From NCBI RefSeq assembly GCF_003386205.1, contig NZ_QRDY01000002.1:310001-374000 (forward strand): a stretch of 64,000 nt of DNA, in the 5' to 3' direction. Under the pieces are notes generated by a model, which worked only from the letters and a program-made list of their open reading frames with translations, searched no databases and was not told the DNA's origin. Made by a program: the position numbers and the translations under genes. This document shows, piece after piece, positions 54,201 through 62,992 of the stretch (position 1 is the stretch's first letter; the number at the start of each line of letters is the position of its first letter). The DNA is from Cohnella lupini. Its GTDB lineage: Bacteria > Bacillota > Bacilli > Paenibacillales > Paenibacillaceae.

Positions 54201-57200
54201 GCGAAACCCGGTACGAAGCGGAGAACGCATTCATGACAGGCGGAGTGACGGCTAACGGAAGCGTCGCGACCGGATTCGCCGCCGTGGATGCCGCTTTGCT
54301 CTTTTCCGTTAACGCGGAAGAAGCCAAATCCTATGACGCTACCATTCGTTATCGGAATGCTTCCGCGGGAGAGAGAAGCCTCAGCGTTTACGTGAACGGC
54401 TTGAAGCAAGCGGAATCCGTCGCCTTCTCGCCGACAGGCTCGGCAGTCTCCGGAAAGGCAATCGCCTTGTCCCTACGCGCCGGAATGAACACGGTAGCGC
54501 TGCAGGTCGATGACGGCGATTCCGGTCAAGTCGATATCGATGCTTTGCTCGTGAAGGGTTCCGTGAACAAACAATACCGAGGAGCGACTTTACCTTTTAC
54601 GACTTATGAGGCAGAGCATGGTACGACGAACGGAACGCTACTGCAACAGGACCGGACATTCAAGACGTTCACCTCCGAAGCGTCCGGTCGCGAAGCCGTA
54701 ACGCTTGATGCTACCGGACAATACGTCGAGTTCAAGACGACGAAGCAAGCGAATTCCTTGGTCGTTCGATATATCGTTCCTGATTCGGAGACGGGCGAAG
54801 GCGCGAATGCGACATTATCCCTGTACGTCAACGGAGAGAGTCGCGGTAAGCTTCGGTTGACTAGCGAGCATAGCTGGGTGTACGGCAAATATCCTTGGTC
54901 CAATAATCCAGCGGATGGCGATGCTCATCGATTCTTTGACGAATCGCATCAGCTGATTGGAGACGTACCGGCTGGGGCTACGATTCGTCTGCAGAAGGAC
55001 GGAGACGACGCGGCACAATACTACGTGATAGATTTGGTCGAATTGGAGCAAGCGGCGGATGCTTACGCGAAACCGGACGGTTATCTGTCCGTTGCCGATT
55101 TCGGAGCGATAGCGGACGATGCTAACGGCGATGGAGATGCGTTCCTGGATGCTATCGCAGCCGCCAAGGAGCAAGGCGTCGGCTTGTGGATCCCTGCAGG
55201 ATTATTCCTTCTGGATAAAGGTCCGCTTCAAGTCGACAATATAACGATTCGCGGAGCGGGAATGTGGCACACGACTTTGCAAGGAGCGGGTTTCATCGCG
55301 GAAGGCAACAAGATTCGCGTATATGACTTGCTGCTAGACGTAAACGTGACGGCACGCCGCGACGCAGAAAGAGAAGCGGGCTTCGACGGGACGTTCGGAA
55401 CGGGATCAGTCATTCAGAACGTGTGGATCGAGCACGCGAAGGCTGGGATTTGGTCGATGCGCAGCGAAGCCGGAGTATCGACGAATGGCCTATACGTCGG
55501 TAACGTACGCATTAGGAACACTTACGCGGATGGGATTAATTTGACGACAGGTACCAGCAACTCGATGATCGAACAAACGCACATTCGGAATTCCGGCGAC
55601 GACAGTGTCGCGCTATGGTCGCAGAAGCCGGAAGGCGTATCCGAGGAAGAAAGCCGCACGAGCGGAAATACGATCAGGTTTAACACGATACAGCTTCCTT
55701 GGCTTGCGGATAACGTGGCGATTTTCGGAGGACGGGATAACAAGGTGCAGGACAACGTCTTGGCCGATACGGTCGGCTTCGGAGCGGGTATAGCGGTGTC
55801 CACCCGATTTAATCCGGTCGCCTTCGACGGTACGACTACGGTCGAACGGAATACCTTGATTCGCACCGGGGGAAGAGAGCATAACTGGAGTCAGGACTTC
55901 GGCGCGATCTGGATTTTTACTGGCGACAAAGCTATCGATGCCGATATCGTCATCCGCGATAACACGGCTCTAGACAGCACGTATCAAGGCTTATACATTA
56001 ACGGCCCTAATGCTATCGCGAACGCGAATCATAAGATCCTCATTCAGAACTACGTCGTGGATGGAGCCGGCACTTGGGGTATTCACGTTAATAGCAGCGT
56101 GACAGGTTCGGTCGAGCTGGACAACGTCATCCTACGCAACGCAAAGGTAGGCTCCGTCTTTAATGCGATGGGGGCGGCATTCGAGCTTCGGACGACAAGC
56201 ACGCAGCCGGATGAGGAAGAAGAGGAGGAAAGCGGTCCGACGAACGGCGGAAGCGGAGTCTTCTTTCCCGCGAATGCCGACCGAGACGCTCAGTTGAACG
56301 CCGAAGTGTCCGCGGGCAAGCAAGAAATCTTGATCGACCTCTCCTCCGGCAACGGAACGGGAGAAGCGTTTTTTACCGTCGACGCGTTACGGAAGGCCGC
56401 TTCGTCTTTGCCGAATGCCAAGATCGTGTTGAAATTCGGCGATCTAAGCTACGAGCTTCCGTCGAATATCATTGCGATCCTTGAATCGGCCGGTTTTGAG
56501 AAGATTGCCGCAGGCGCAAAATTGAACATAAAGCTGTCCACCGTATCCGAGACTATTGCTTCGGATGTCGAAGAAAAGGCAGGCTCGGCAGGATTTCGCA
56601 TCGCCGGTAAGCCGGTGTCCTTCGAGCTCGCGCTGGAAGCGGGAGGTACCTTTAAGCCGATTCACAGCTTCGGTAAGCAATTCGTGACGAGAGCGTTCGT
56701 CGTCGAAGGAGAGTTGGACGACAATCGCTCATCCGTGATTGTATTCGATCTTGCGACGGGGCTATTCCGAACGGTGCCTGCCTTGTTCTCCGTCGTAGAC
56801 GGCCGTACCGTCGTTACGGTGAAGAGCGCAACGAACAGCATTTACGCAGTCGCTGTATCCGATGTTTCCTTCGGGGACATCGCGGCGCACTGGGCGAAGG
56901 AAGACATTGCGTTGATGGCGAACAAACGGATTGCGAGCGGAGTGTCGGCTAACGAATTCGCGCCGAACCGCAATGTCAGCAGGGCTGAATTCGCGGCTTT
57001 AGTCGTCAGGTCGCTAGGTCTCAATGCTACGGTTACGGCCGGCACGACAGGTCGCTTCGCGGATGTGCCGTCGAACGCATGGTACGCCGATCAGGTAAAA
57101 ACGGCTGCCGAATTCGGCATCATCAGCGGCGGAACGAACGGAACTTTCGCTCCCGACAGGGAGGTTACCCGTCAGGAAATGGCGGTCATGCTAGCCAATG

Positions 57201-57430
57201 CGATTCGATTGACTCAGGCGAAGCCTGCTATCGTCGAGGAGACGGCGGTCTTCGGCAAGGACGGCTCGCGAATAGCAAGCTGGGCACGGTCATCCGTCGA
57301 GGAACTGGTCCAGGCAGGAATTATGAAAGGAAAGACTTCGGATAGCTTTGCTCCTCAAGATAAAGCTACCCGGGCCGAAGCGACCGTCGCGTTGAAGAGA
57401 ATGCTTCAAGCCGTCGGCTTCATGAATTAG
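51272..57430 (+). CDS. giant SLH-anchored GH87-like protein with seven beta-trefoil-like repeats
   Basis: This 2052-residue exported protein starts with a signal peptide (to about 26). Seven modules of 70-160 residues follow, beginning near 35, 175, 245, 390, 543, 694 and 850; each shows a pattern like RIKN, YLYED, QWL, RIKNRATGHYL and resembles lectin-type beta-trefoils. A carbohydrate-binding-like module begins near 980 (TRYEAENAF) and a second YEAE module near 1111. A right-handed beta-helix (about 1270-1630) follows, with Asp1420 (TYADG) and Asp1443-1444 (SGDDS), the three-Asp pattern of GH87 alpha-1,3-glucanases. A linker of unknown role leads to three SLH domains (about 1867-2048). AAGGAGG precedes the ATG. 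It probably binds and cleaves an alpha-glucan at the cell surface. Confidence 0.82.
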   Translation: MKVLRRLLALSLALIIMIPPLSASADDDNGTGGSDYFRIKNTLQGHYLYEDSDGKVRYGFTEVNDPHAQWLVENQDGHQRIKNRATGHYLNSQSVTDENITRPLESSAAPSTGSDTWDIADVANKPGEVNIVSTRNAAWIVNFEIRDGYVQSNGWAQKEWGSATWKLEPAEETAPVRIANLVDGTYLYEEAGSFIFGNPALNNTASHWFVEENGGNKQYRNRSTGQYLTGYTVTEEMIAPASDSLPKRVKNQWKGTYLYEDNGQIKYGDPVYTDMSSQWIVIDATNGKRLRNVATGKYATSVDYVGATPLATTTSLGADAVWKQEAAKTDQGNEVEGFVTFRSVVSDNSFVNVQNQDGFAQGNNWAQATWGSAQWKLEDPAPPTPPANPFVRIKNDWLQLYLYEDNGLVKYGNVEASDQNAQWLIEDADGAKRIKNHATGHYLNSGEGANARDALKSSALAPDSTDGDWKIATNGQGLKLISKPGEENGGANDDSGSLTDELGNYINVENKLKHAQYGVVNATWGSPKWEFVTVTDTVETAEFYRLKNDYRGTYLYEAADGKVAYGQPEPTDETSHWALQQGSQGTLIVNRATGHFITNEHINRDPINHPDGHLDPLESLDLDPTWGSVQWTVYGVQGTDNVKVFNNDWNGNAVIHVEDETGYGQASDIPSDWGTAKWVLERTPNPPIALPEGNIRIKNKASGQYLYENGNNVVLYGNPEANNASSHWILKKADGTQRIENRATGNVISIANLQSYLETTASSVVNDNKANWTVEKGTETGVYLIRSEADGFKDAYIHTADSQGYAQYELRSVESPSVQWIFEDASAEAVNVPWDNGPANAVTPALSETNYVRITDALTGKALIERNGAIVTEVQASENDASSQWMPQDYNGRKRLVNRATGHFLALNNNGAATASNNGAELFSQWKLEAHAGYTTISNASAAESHYLALGESGGATSQALSDGAIEAHWLAEPVSGETRYEAENAFMTGGVTANGSVATGFAAVDAALLFSVNAEEAKSYDATIRYRNASAGERSLSVYVNGLKQAESVAFSPTGSAVSGKAIALSLRAGMNTVALQVDDGDSGQVDIDALLVKGSVNKQYRGATLPFTTYEAEHGTTNGTLLQQDRTFKTFTSEASGREAVTLDATGQYVEFKTTKQANSLVVRYIVPDSETGEGANATLSLYVNGESRGKLRLTSEHSWVYGKYPWSNNPADGDAHRFFDESHQLIGDVPAGATIRLQKDGDDAAQYYVIDLVELEQAADAYAKPDGYLSVADFGAIADDANGDGDAFLDAIAAAKEQGVGLWIPAGLFLLDKGPLQVDNITIRGAGMWHTTLQGAGFIAEGNKIRVYDLLLDVNVTARRDAEREAGFDGTFGTGSVIQNVWIEHAKAGIWSMRSEAGVSTNGLYVGNVRIRNTYADGINLTTGTSNSMIEQTHIRNSGDDSVALWSQKPEGVSEEESRTSGNTIRFNTIQLPWLADNVAIFGGRDNKVQDNVLADTVGFGAGIAVSTRFNPVAFDGTTTVERNTLIRTGGREHNWSQDFGAIWIFTGDKAIDADIVIRDNTALDSTYQGLYINGPNAIANANHKILIQNYVVDGAGTWGIHVNSSVTGSVELDNVILRNAKVGSVFNAMGAAFELRTTSTQPDEEEEEESGPTNGGSGVFFPANADRDAQLNAEVSAGKQEILIDLSSGNGTGEAFFTVDALRKAASSLPNAKIVLKFGDLSYELPSNIIAILESAGFEKIAAGAKLNIKLSTVSETIASDVEEKAGSAGFRIAGKPVSFELALEAGGTFKPIHSFGKQFVTRAFVVEGELDDNRSSVIVFDLATGLFRTVPALFSVVDGRTVVTVKSATNSIYAVAVSDVSFGDIAAHWAKEDIALMANKRIASGVSANEFAPNRNVSRAEFAALVVRSLGLNATVTAGTTGRFADVPSNAWYADQVKTAAEFGIISGGTNGTFAPDREVTRQEMAVMLANAIRLTQAKPAIVEETAVFGKDGSRIASWARSSVEELVQAGIMKGKTSDSFAPQDKATRAEATVALKRMLQAVGFMN

Positions 57431-57480
57431 ATTTATTGGCGGAAGCAGGTGTTCTGAGTTCGGTTGAGTCGTCAAAAGGA

Positions 57481-57513
57481 GAGGTCGACGCATTATGCGG
57501 CGGCCTCTTTTTG
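57481..57513 (+). terminator. intrinsic terminator after giant SLH gene
   Basis: GAGGTCG (57481-57487) pairs with CGGCCTC with one T-G pair, and TTTTT follows. Confidence 0.7.
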
Positions 57514-57597
57514 GTCTGTAAACGCGCTACGGTCACAATAACGCTATTTCTCTGCACAATATTGGTAGTTTTATGCGAAGCGTTGCCGCAAGATATG

Positions 57598-57612
57598 TGT
57601 AAAGCGCTTACA
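57598..57612. promoter_or_regulatory. cre-like site
   Basis: TGTAAAGCGCTTACA matches a catabolite-responsive element apart from one extra A in the left half. It lies 100 bp upstream of the second GH87-like gene, separating its control from the preceding gene. No clear promoter boxes were found beside it. Confidence 0.45.
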
Positions 57613-57712
57613 TCAAGCTTGGCAATCGCGCGATAACGAGAGGGGGAATCCGTTTCCGGTAATTCGATCGGGATCAATCTAGCAAAACCTAATAATCGGA
57701 GGAGGTCATTTT

Positions 57713-60700
57713 ATGATGAGCGCTAGAAGTGGCTGGTCGGTGTCGCAAAAAGGGATAGCTATTATGTTGGCGGTTTTGTTATGGACGACGACGGTAATCG
57801 TTAGCCCCGAGCACGGGGTCGTGAGCGCTGCTCCAACGGTTTACCAAGCGGAGAGCGCCGCGTTGTCCGGCGGCGCGGTAACGTCGACGGACCATACCGG
57901 ATATACGGGTACCGGTTTCGTCGGAGGGTATACCGATACGAACAAGGGAAATGCTCGGACGCAGTTCACGGTGAGCGCCGCGGCGGCGGGTAGCCGCACG
58001 TTGCAGCTTCGCTATGCGAACGGAACGGGTAGCTCGATGACACTCAGTTTGTATGTTAACGGCTCGAAGCTTAAGCAGGTTTCCCTTCCGGCATCGTCTA
58101 ATTGGGATTCCTGGACGACGCAAACGGAAACCGTAACGCTTAACGCGGGCAACAACACGGTTGCCTATAAATTCGACTCGACCGATCTTGGAAACGTTAA
58201 TCTGGATAGCTTATCCGTCGATACGGTTTCTCCGCCGCCTGCCGGCATTTACGAAGCGGAAAGCGCGGCGTTGTACGGCGGAGCCGCAATTGCCGCGGAT
58301 CACGGCGGATATAGCGGAACGGGCTTCGTCGGCGGTTACGTCGACGGAAACAAAGGTAACGCGCAGACTCAGTTCACGGTAAACGCATCGGCCGCGGGAA
58401 GCTATACGGCGGAGCTCCGATTCGCCAACGGCAACGGCTCGGCAAAAACGTTAAGCCTATACGTTAACGGCACGAAGCTGAAGCAAATATCGCTTGCCGC
58501 CACGGCGAATTGGGATACGTGGGGTACGCAGTCGGAAACGGTATCGTTGAACGCCGGCAACAATACGATCGGTTACAAATTCGATTCCGCGGACTCCGGC
58601 AACGTGAACCTGGATCGCATCCAAGTCGCCGCTGGCTCGACACCAACACCAACACCAACGCCAACACCAACACCAACACCAACACCAACACCAACACCAA
58701 CACCAACACCAACACCAACACCAACACCAACATCAACACCAACACCAACACCAACACCGCCGCCGGGGTCTTCGAGCGTGTATCAGGCGGAGGATCAGTT
58801 TGTTTCGGGCGGCGTGACGAAGGCCTCGAACTATTTGCAAAACTTCACGGCAACGGGAGCGCGCGCGATCTTCACGGTTAACGCGGGGACCGCGGCGACA
58901 GTGAACGTCGATTTGCGATACGCGAACGGAACGGGTAGCGCGAAGACGCTCAACGTTTACGTTAATGGCTTATTCGCCGTAACGACCTCTCTTGCGAATA
59001 CGGGAGGGGCGACGGCTTGGGCGTCCAAGACGGAAGCCTTGCCATTGCGCAAGGGCCTCAATACTATCAGCTATCAATACGATAGCGGGAATACCGGCAA
59101 CGTCAATCTCGATTACGTTTCTGTGACCGGCGGGATTGCGCTAGCCGCAAGGGGAGCGACGCTTCCTTACCAAGAGCTGGAGGCGGAAGCCGGAACGACG
59201 AACGCGCAAGTGTTAGCGGCCAATCGCACTTATGCCACGGTAGAGTCGGAATCGTCCGGGCGCAGGGCGGTTAAGCTGACGTCGACCGGACATTACGTGC
59301 AGTGGAGCGCGCCGCAGGCTGCCAACTCCATCGTCGTTCGCTACAGCATGCCGGACTCGGCAGGCGGCGGAGGAACGAACTCGACGCTTAGCTTGTACGT
59401 AAACGGAACGAAAACCCAGACGCTGTACCTGTCGTCGAAATACGCCTGGACCTATGGCAATTACCCGTATGACGATAATCCCGCAGGCGTTCAACCGCAT
59501 CATTTTTACGATGAGAGTCGTTTCCTGGTGACCAACATCCCGGCCGGGGCGACCGTGAAGCTGCAGAAGGATTCCGGAGATTCGGCTGCTTATTATACGA
59601 TCGACCTGATCGACCTGGAACAAGCGGATGCGGCATATTCGGCACCTGCCGACTTCGTGAGCATTACGAGTTTCGGAGCAGTGGCCAACGACGCTGGGGA
59701 CGATACACAAGCCATCCGGGATGCCATCGCGAACGCCAAGTCGACGGGCAAGGCGGGAGTGTGGATACCGGCGGGAACGTTCCGCATGAACGATCGCGTG
59801 AACGTCGACAACATTCACGTCCGCGGAGCCGGAATGTGGCACACGACCCTTCAGGGAACGAACGGCAAGGGAGGTTTTTACGGAACGGGCAATAACGTAC
59901 AGCTGATCGATTTTGCGGTTTCGGGAGATTCGCTGTACCGTAACGACTCTAACGATCATGCCGCTTTCGAAGGAAACTTCGGAACCGGATCGCTTATCCA
60001 GAGCGTTTGGGTCGAGCATATGAAGGTAGGCGTCTGGTTGCTTCCGGCAACGAACGGTTTTTATTTGGTCGGAGGAAGAATTCGCGATACCTGGGCGGAC
60101 GGGGTGAATTTTCGCGGCGGCGTGAAAAATACGACAATCAGCCATTTCAACGTGAGGAATACGGGGGACGATGCGTTCGCGATGTGGTCGCAAGGCAATC
60201 CCAACGAGAATTGCTCGTTCCGCTTTAATACCGCGCAAATTCCGGTCCTTGCGAACACTTATGCCATATACGGCGGGATGGACAACAAAGTGCTCGATAA
60301 CATCGGCTCGGATACGGTAGTCGCGGCCGCGGGCATCGCGATCAGCACTCGGGACTTTACCTTAGGTACGCTCCCGTTTAGCGGGACGACCGAAGTGCGC
60401 CGGAATACGCTCAACCGGACGGGCGGATGGGAAAACAACTGGAACACGAGCTTTGGCGGCATATGGATTTTCGCGAACATTCACCCGATAACGACTCCGG
60501 TTATCGTCGAGAACGTGCAGATTAACGACAGCACCTACGACGGGGTTAAATTCAGTTGGAACAAAACGATTACGAACGTCACATTCCAGAACGTTTCCAT
60601 CAACGGAGCTGGGGGCTACGGCTTGAACTTCGATTTGGTGAACGGAACGAGCAATTTCTCCGGCGTTACCGTCACGGGAGCCGCATCCGGAGGCTTAAAC

Positions 60701-60754
60701 AATCCGGGCAATCTCTATACGATCGTAAGGGGATCCGGCAACAGCGGCTGGTAA
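57713..60754 (+). CDS. secreted GH87-like alpha-1,3-glucanase
   Basis: This 1013-residue exported enzyme has a signal peptide (to about 41), two very similar CBM6/35-like modules (about 42-172 and 180-307, both with YEAESAAL or YQAESAAL), a Thr-Pro linker (about 310-350), a third such module (about 356-475), a further YLEAEAGTT-like beta domain (about 483-640) and a right-handed beta-helix (about 645-1010). Asp796 (TWADG) and Asp819-820 (TGDDA) form the D...DD set of GH87 enzymes, with the same 23-residue spacing as in the preceding gene. [14 protein letters not shown]-like motifs are shared by both proteins. There is no SLH domain, so it should be released. GGAGGAGG precedes ATGATG. It would cut alpha-1,3- or nigeran-type glucan, for example of fungal walls. 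Confidence 0.8.
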   Translation: MMSARSGWSVSQKGIAIMLAVLLWTTTVIVSPEHGVVSAAPTVYQAESAALSGGAVTSTDHTGYTGTGFVGGYTDTNKGNARTQFTVSAAAAGSRTLQLRYANGTGSSMTLSLYVNGSKLKQVSLPASSNWDSWTTQTETVTLNAGNNTVAYKFDSTDLGNVNLDSLSVDTVSPPPAGIYEAESAALYGGAAIAADHGGYSGTGFVGGYVDGNKGNAQTQFTVNASAAGSYTAELRFANGNGSAKTLSLYVNGTKLKQISLAATANWDTWGTQSETVSLNAGNNTIGYKFDSADSGNVNLDRIQVAAGSTPTPTPTPTPTPTPTPTPTPTPTPTPTPTPTSTPTPTPTPPPGSSSVYQAEDQFVSGGVTKASNYLQNFTATGARAIFTVNAGTAATVNVDLRYANGTGSAKTLNVYVNGLFAVTTSLANTGGATAWASKTEALPLRKGLNTISYQYDSGNTGNVNLDYVSVTGGIALAARGATLPYQELEAEAGTTNAQVLAANRTYATVESESSGRRAVKLTSTGHYVQWSAPQAANSIVVRYSMPDSAGGGGTNSTLSLYVNGTKTQTLYLSSKYAWTYGNYPYDDNPAGVQPHHFYDESRFLVTNIPAGATVKLQKDSGDSAAYYTIDLIDLEQADAAYSAPADFVSITSFGAVANDAGDDTQAIRDAIANAKSTGKAGVWIPAGTFRMNDRVNVDNIHVRGAGMWHTTLQGTNGKGGFYGTGNNVQLIDFAVSGDSLYRNDSNDHAAFEGNFGTGSLIQSVWVEHMKVGVWLLPATNGFYLVGGRIRDTWADGVNFRGGVKNTTISHFNVRNTGDDAFAMWSQGNPNENCSFRFNTAQIPVLANTYAIYGGMDNKVLDNIGSDTVVAAAGIAISTRDFTLGTLPFSGTTEVRRNTLNRTGGWENNWNTSFGGIWIFANIHPITTPVIVENVQINDSTYDGVKFSWNKTITNVTFQNVSINGAGGYGLNFDLVNGTSNFSGVTVTGAASGGLNNPGNLYTIVRGSGNSGW
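58640..58758 (+). repeat. 6-bp coding microsatellite (Thr-Pro linker)
   Basis: About 20 nearly perfect copies of ACACCA/ACCAAC-type hexamers encode alternating Thr and Pro. Only three units are altered. Gain or loss of units keeps the frame and would change linker length between the binding modules. Confidence 0.85.
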
Positions 60755-60762
60755 GAAGCTCC

Positions 60763-60796
60763 AAACCCTCTTCGCCATCGGCGGAGAGGGTTTTCT
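60763..60796 (+). terminator. intrinsic terminator after secreted GH87-like gene
   Basis: AAACCCTCTTCGCC and GGCGGAGAGGGTTT pair with one wobble around ATC, followed by TCTACT. Array F begins 14 bp later. Confidence 0.75.
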
Positions 60797-60807
60797 ACTC
60801 CAATCCC

Positions 60808-61215
60808 CGGCAAACGAGTCGCAACCATAAATTGTATAGCTACAACCTACGCCACCCCCGGCAAACGAGTCGCAACCATAAATTGTATAGCTACAGCCAT
60901 CGCCACCCCCGCCAAACGAGCTGCAACCATAAATTGTATAGCTACAGCCATCGCCACCCCCGCCAAACGAGCTGCAACCATAAATTGTATAGCTACAGCC
61001 TACGCCATCCTCGCCAAACGAGCCGTAACCATAAAATCTATAGCTACAATCTACGCTACCCCCGCCAAATGAGCTGCAACTATATACTTTCGCGCGCCTC
61101 TCCCGGCACACGTTTATGGCGCCAAAGTGCAGCAGGATGGCGATCGCACACCACCTGCTTACGCCACCTCCACCAATCGAGCCGCAATAAAATCTATAGC
61201 TACAGCCGGCGGAAA
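60808..61215. repeat. 51-bp tandem repeat array F, 6 units plus 2 degenerate
   Basis: CAAACGAG recurs at 60811, 60862, 60913, 60964, 61015 and (as CAAATGAG) 61066, always 51 bp apart; weaker copies start at 61123 and 61174, again 51 bp apart. The sequence is unlike the other arrays and less GC-rich. A hairpin AGCTGCAA, 7-nt loop CCATAAA, TTGT-AT-AGCT with a 2-nt bulge can form in units 3, 4 and 6; it is weaker than in other arrays. The following 61216-61374 shows no gene. Confidence 0.85.
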
Positions 61216-61374
61216 GCGTCGATCCAGCCGAACGCTACCACATAGTCAAGCAAGCTTAGCATATTCCCGAAGGTCACAATTTTACTAGTAGAGGTTACAA
61301 TAAGAGTAGCGGCTCGAACGGGCGGCATTGTATGATGAGGAATCGAACTTCACGCGATAAGAGGACGGGGTACT

Positions 61375-62937
61375 ATGCGACTCAAGGTAAAAGGGAAAGC
61401 GTTTCCATACATAGCGGCGATATTATTGGTGGTCATCGCGATCATCGCAGCGGTTGCCCTCGGCCGGGACGGAAAGTCGAGGGAACCCGCGAATACTTCC
61501 ACGACTTCGACCGCCGAGGCTTCTCCCCAGCCGGCGCGGGATACATCCAATACGGATAAGCTCGTCATGGTTTTTCCCGCGGGTAACGTTCCGAAGGATC
61601 TTGGACTCATCGAGCAAACGATAAACGAATATTTGATGCAAAAAATCAACGCGACGTTGGATATACGGACGATAGATATGGGAGCTTGGTGGGATAAGAC
61701 GGGCCTCATGTTCGCTTCGGGCGAGCAGATCGATATTCTGTTCACCGCGGGTTGGATGAGATTCGGAGACGAGGTCGCCAAAGGCAGATATTTGCCGCTC
61801 GAGGATTTGCTTAACCGATACGGGGAAGGGATTCGCGAGATTCTCGATCCTTCCATTCTCGCAGCGAGCAATGTGAAAGGAAGCATTTACGGAATCGTGA
61901 CCAACAAGGAGTTCGCCTCCAGCAAGGGACTCGTCCTTCGTCAGGATATCGTGGACAAATTGGACATCGATCTCTCGAAGGTGCGCAAGCTTTCCGATTT
62001 CGGTCCGATCTTCGATAAGATCAAAACCGCCGAGCCGAGCATGGCTCCCTTGCAAGCGCGCGCGGACAGAAGCCCGCTCACGTTCATGATGCAGTATGGC
62101 ATATTCGATATGCTCGGCGAAGGCCCCGGCGTTCTGAACCGCGACGGCAAATCGACGAAAGTCGTAAACTTGGCGGAGACGAGCGAATTAATGGAATACG
62201 CGAAGCTGATGTACGAATGGAATCGCGCGGGTTATCTGAACGCCGACGCCACGACGTCGAAGGATAACGAGTACGATGCCGTTAAGGCCGGCAATGCGTT
62301 CGCCTACGCGGAGTCGCTCAAGCCCGGCTTCGAAATTCAAGCCTCGCGGGATACGGGATATCCGATGGTAAGCGTCGAGCTGACGAAACCGTATACGACG
62401 ACGGCCGATACGACGAGCGCGATGTTCGCGATTACCCGCAACGCCAAGCATCCCGAGAAAGCGATGATGTTCCTCGACCTTCTCTATACCGATCCGTATT
62501 TGCTGAATTTGCTGGATTGGGGCGTAGAAGGCGTACATTACGTGAAGACGAAGGACAACGTCATTCAATACCCTCCCGGCGTAGACGCCAAGACGGTCGG
62601 CTATAATTTGAACCAGCCGTGGATGTTCGGCAACCAGTTGAACTCCTATCTATGGGACAACGAGAATCCGGGATTGTGGGAAGAATATCGCCGCTTCAAC
62701 GAGCAAGCGGACAAATCGAAAGCGCTCGGCTTCGTCTTTAATCCGGAACGGGTGAAGACGGAAATCGCGGCATCAATCCTGGTCGAGAAGGAAATGATGC
62801 CGGCCTTGAATACGGGAGCGCAGGATCCGGAGAAAATCATGCCGATGTACTTGGAGAAGCTGAGAGCCGCCGGGGCGGATAAAGTCGTGGCGGAGAAGCA
62901 ACGGCAGCTCGACGAGTGGTTGGTTAGCGGACGTTAA
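61375..62937 (+). CDS. membrane-anchored solute-binding protein
   Basis: This 520-residue protein is a large LplA/YtcQ-like oligosaccharide-binding protein (family-1 solute binding). The N-terminus has a strong hydrophobic helix (about 11-30) but no cysteine and no lipobox in the first 65 residues, so it is probably held by an uncleaved helix rather than by lipid. A Thr/Ser/Ala tether (about 40-60) follows. AGGACGGGG lies upstream of the ATG at 61375. No permease gene is adjacent; the next gene is a sensor kinase. It may therefore be a ligand-presenting partner for the kinase rather than part of an importer, which is inference. Confidence 0.8.
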   Translation: MRLKVKGKAFPYIAAILLVVIAIIAAVALGRDGKSREPANTSTTSTAEASPQPARDTSNTDKLVMVFPAGNVPKDLGLIEQTINEYLMQKINATLDIRTIDMGAWWDKTGLMFASGEQIDILFTAGWMRFGDEVAKGRYLPLEDLLNRYGEGIREILDPSILAASNVKGSIYGIVTNKEFASSKGLVLRQDIVDKLDIDLSKVRKLSDFGPIFDKIKTAEPSMAPLQARADRSPLTFMMQYGIFDMLGEGPGVLNRDGKSTKVVNLAETSELMEYAKLMYEWNRAGYLNADATTSKDNEYDAVKAGNAFAYAESLKPGFEIQASRDTGYPMVSVELTKPYTTTADTTSAMFAITRNAKHPEKAMMFLDLLYTDPYLLNLLDWGVEGVHYVKTKDNVIQYPPGVDAKTVGYNLNQPWMFGNQLNSYLWDNENPGLWEEYRRFNEQADKSKALGFVFNPERVKTEIAASILVEKEMMPALNTGAQDPEKIMPMYLEKLRAAGADKVVAEKQRQLDEWLVSGR

Positions 62938-62992
62938 AGGGTTGGACTTGCGACTTTGGTTATGGACGCAGCAGGGAGGGAGGAATACGACG

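Noticed and set aside
58640-58758. Assembly error in the hexamer tract
   Set aside because: Reading frame and Thr-Pro coding are preserved on both sides and such linkers are common in glycanases, though exact copy number remains uncertain.
59213-60238. 341-codon antisense frame within the secreted GH87-like gene
   Set aside because: It lies opposite a well-supported catalytic domain and its product has no recognisable motifs; it is typical of antisense frames in GC-rich genes.
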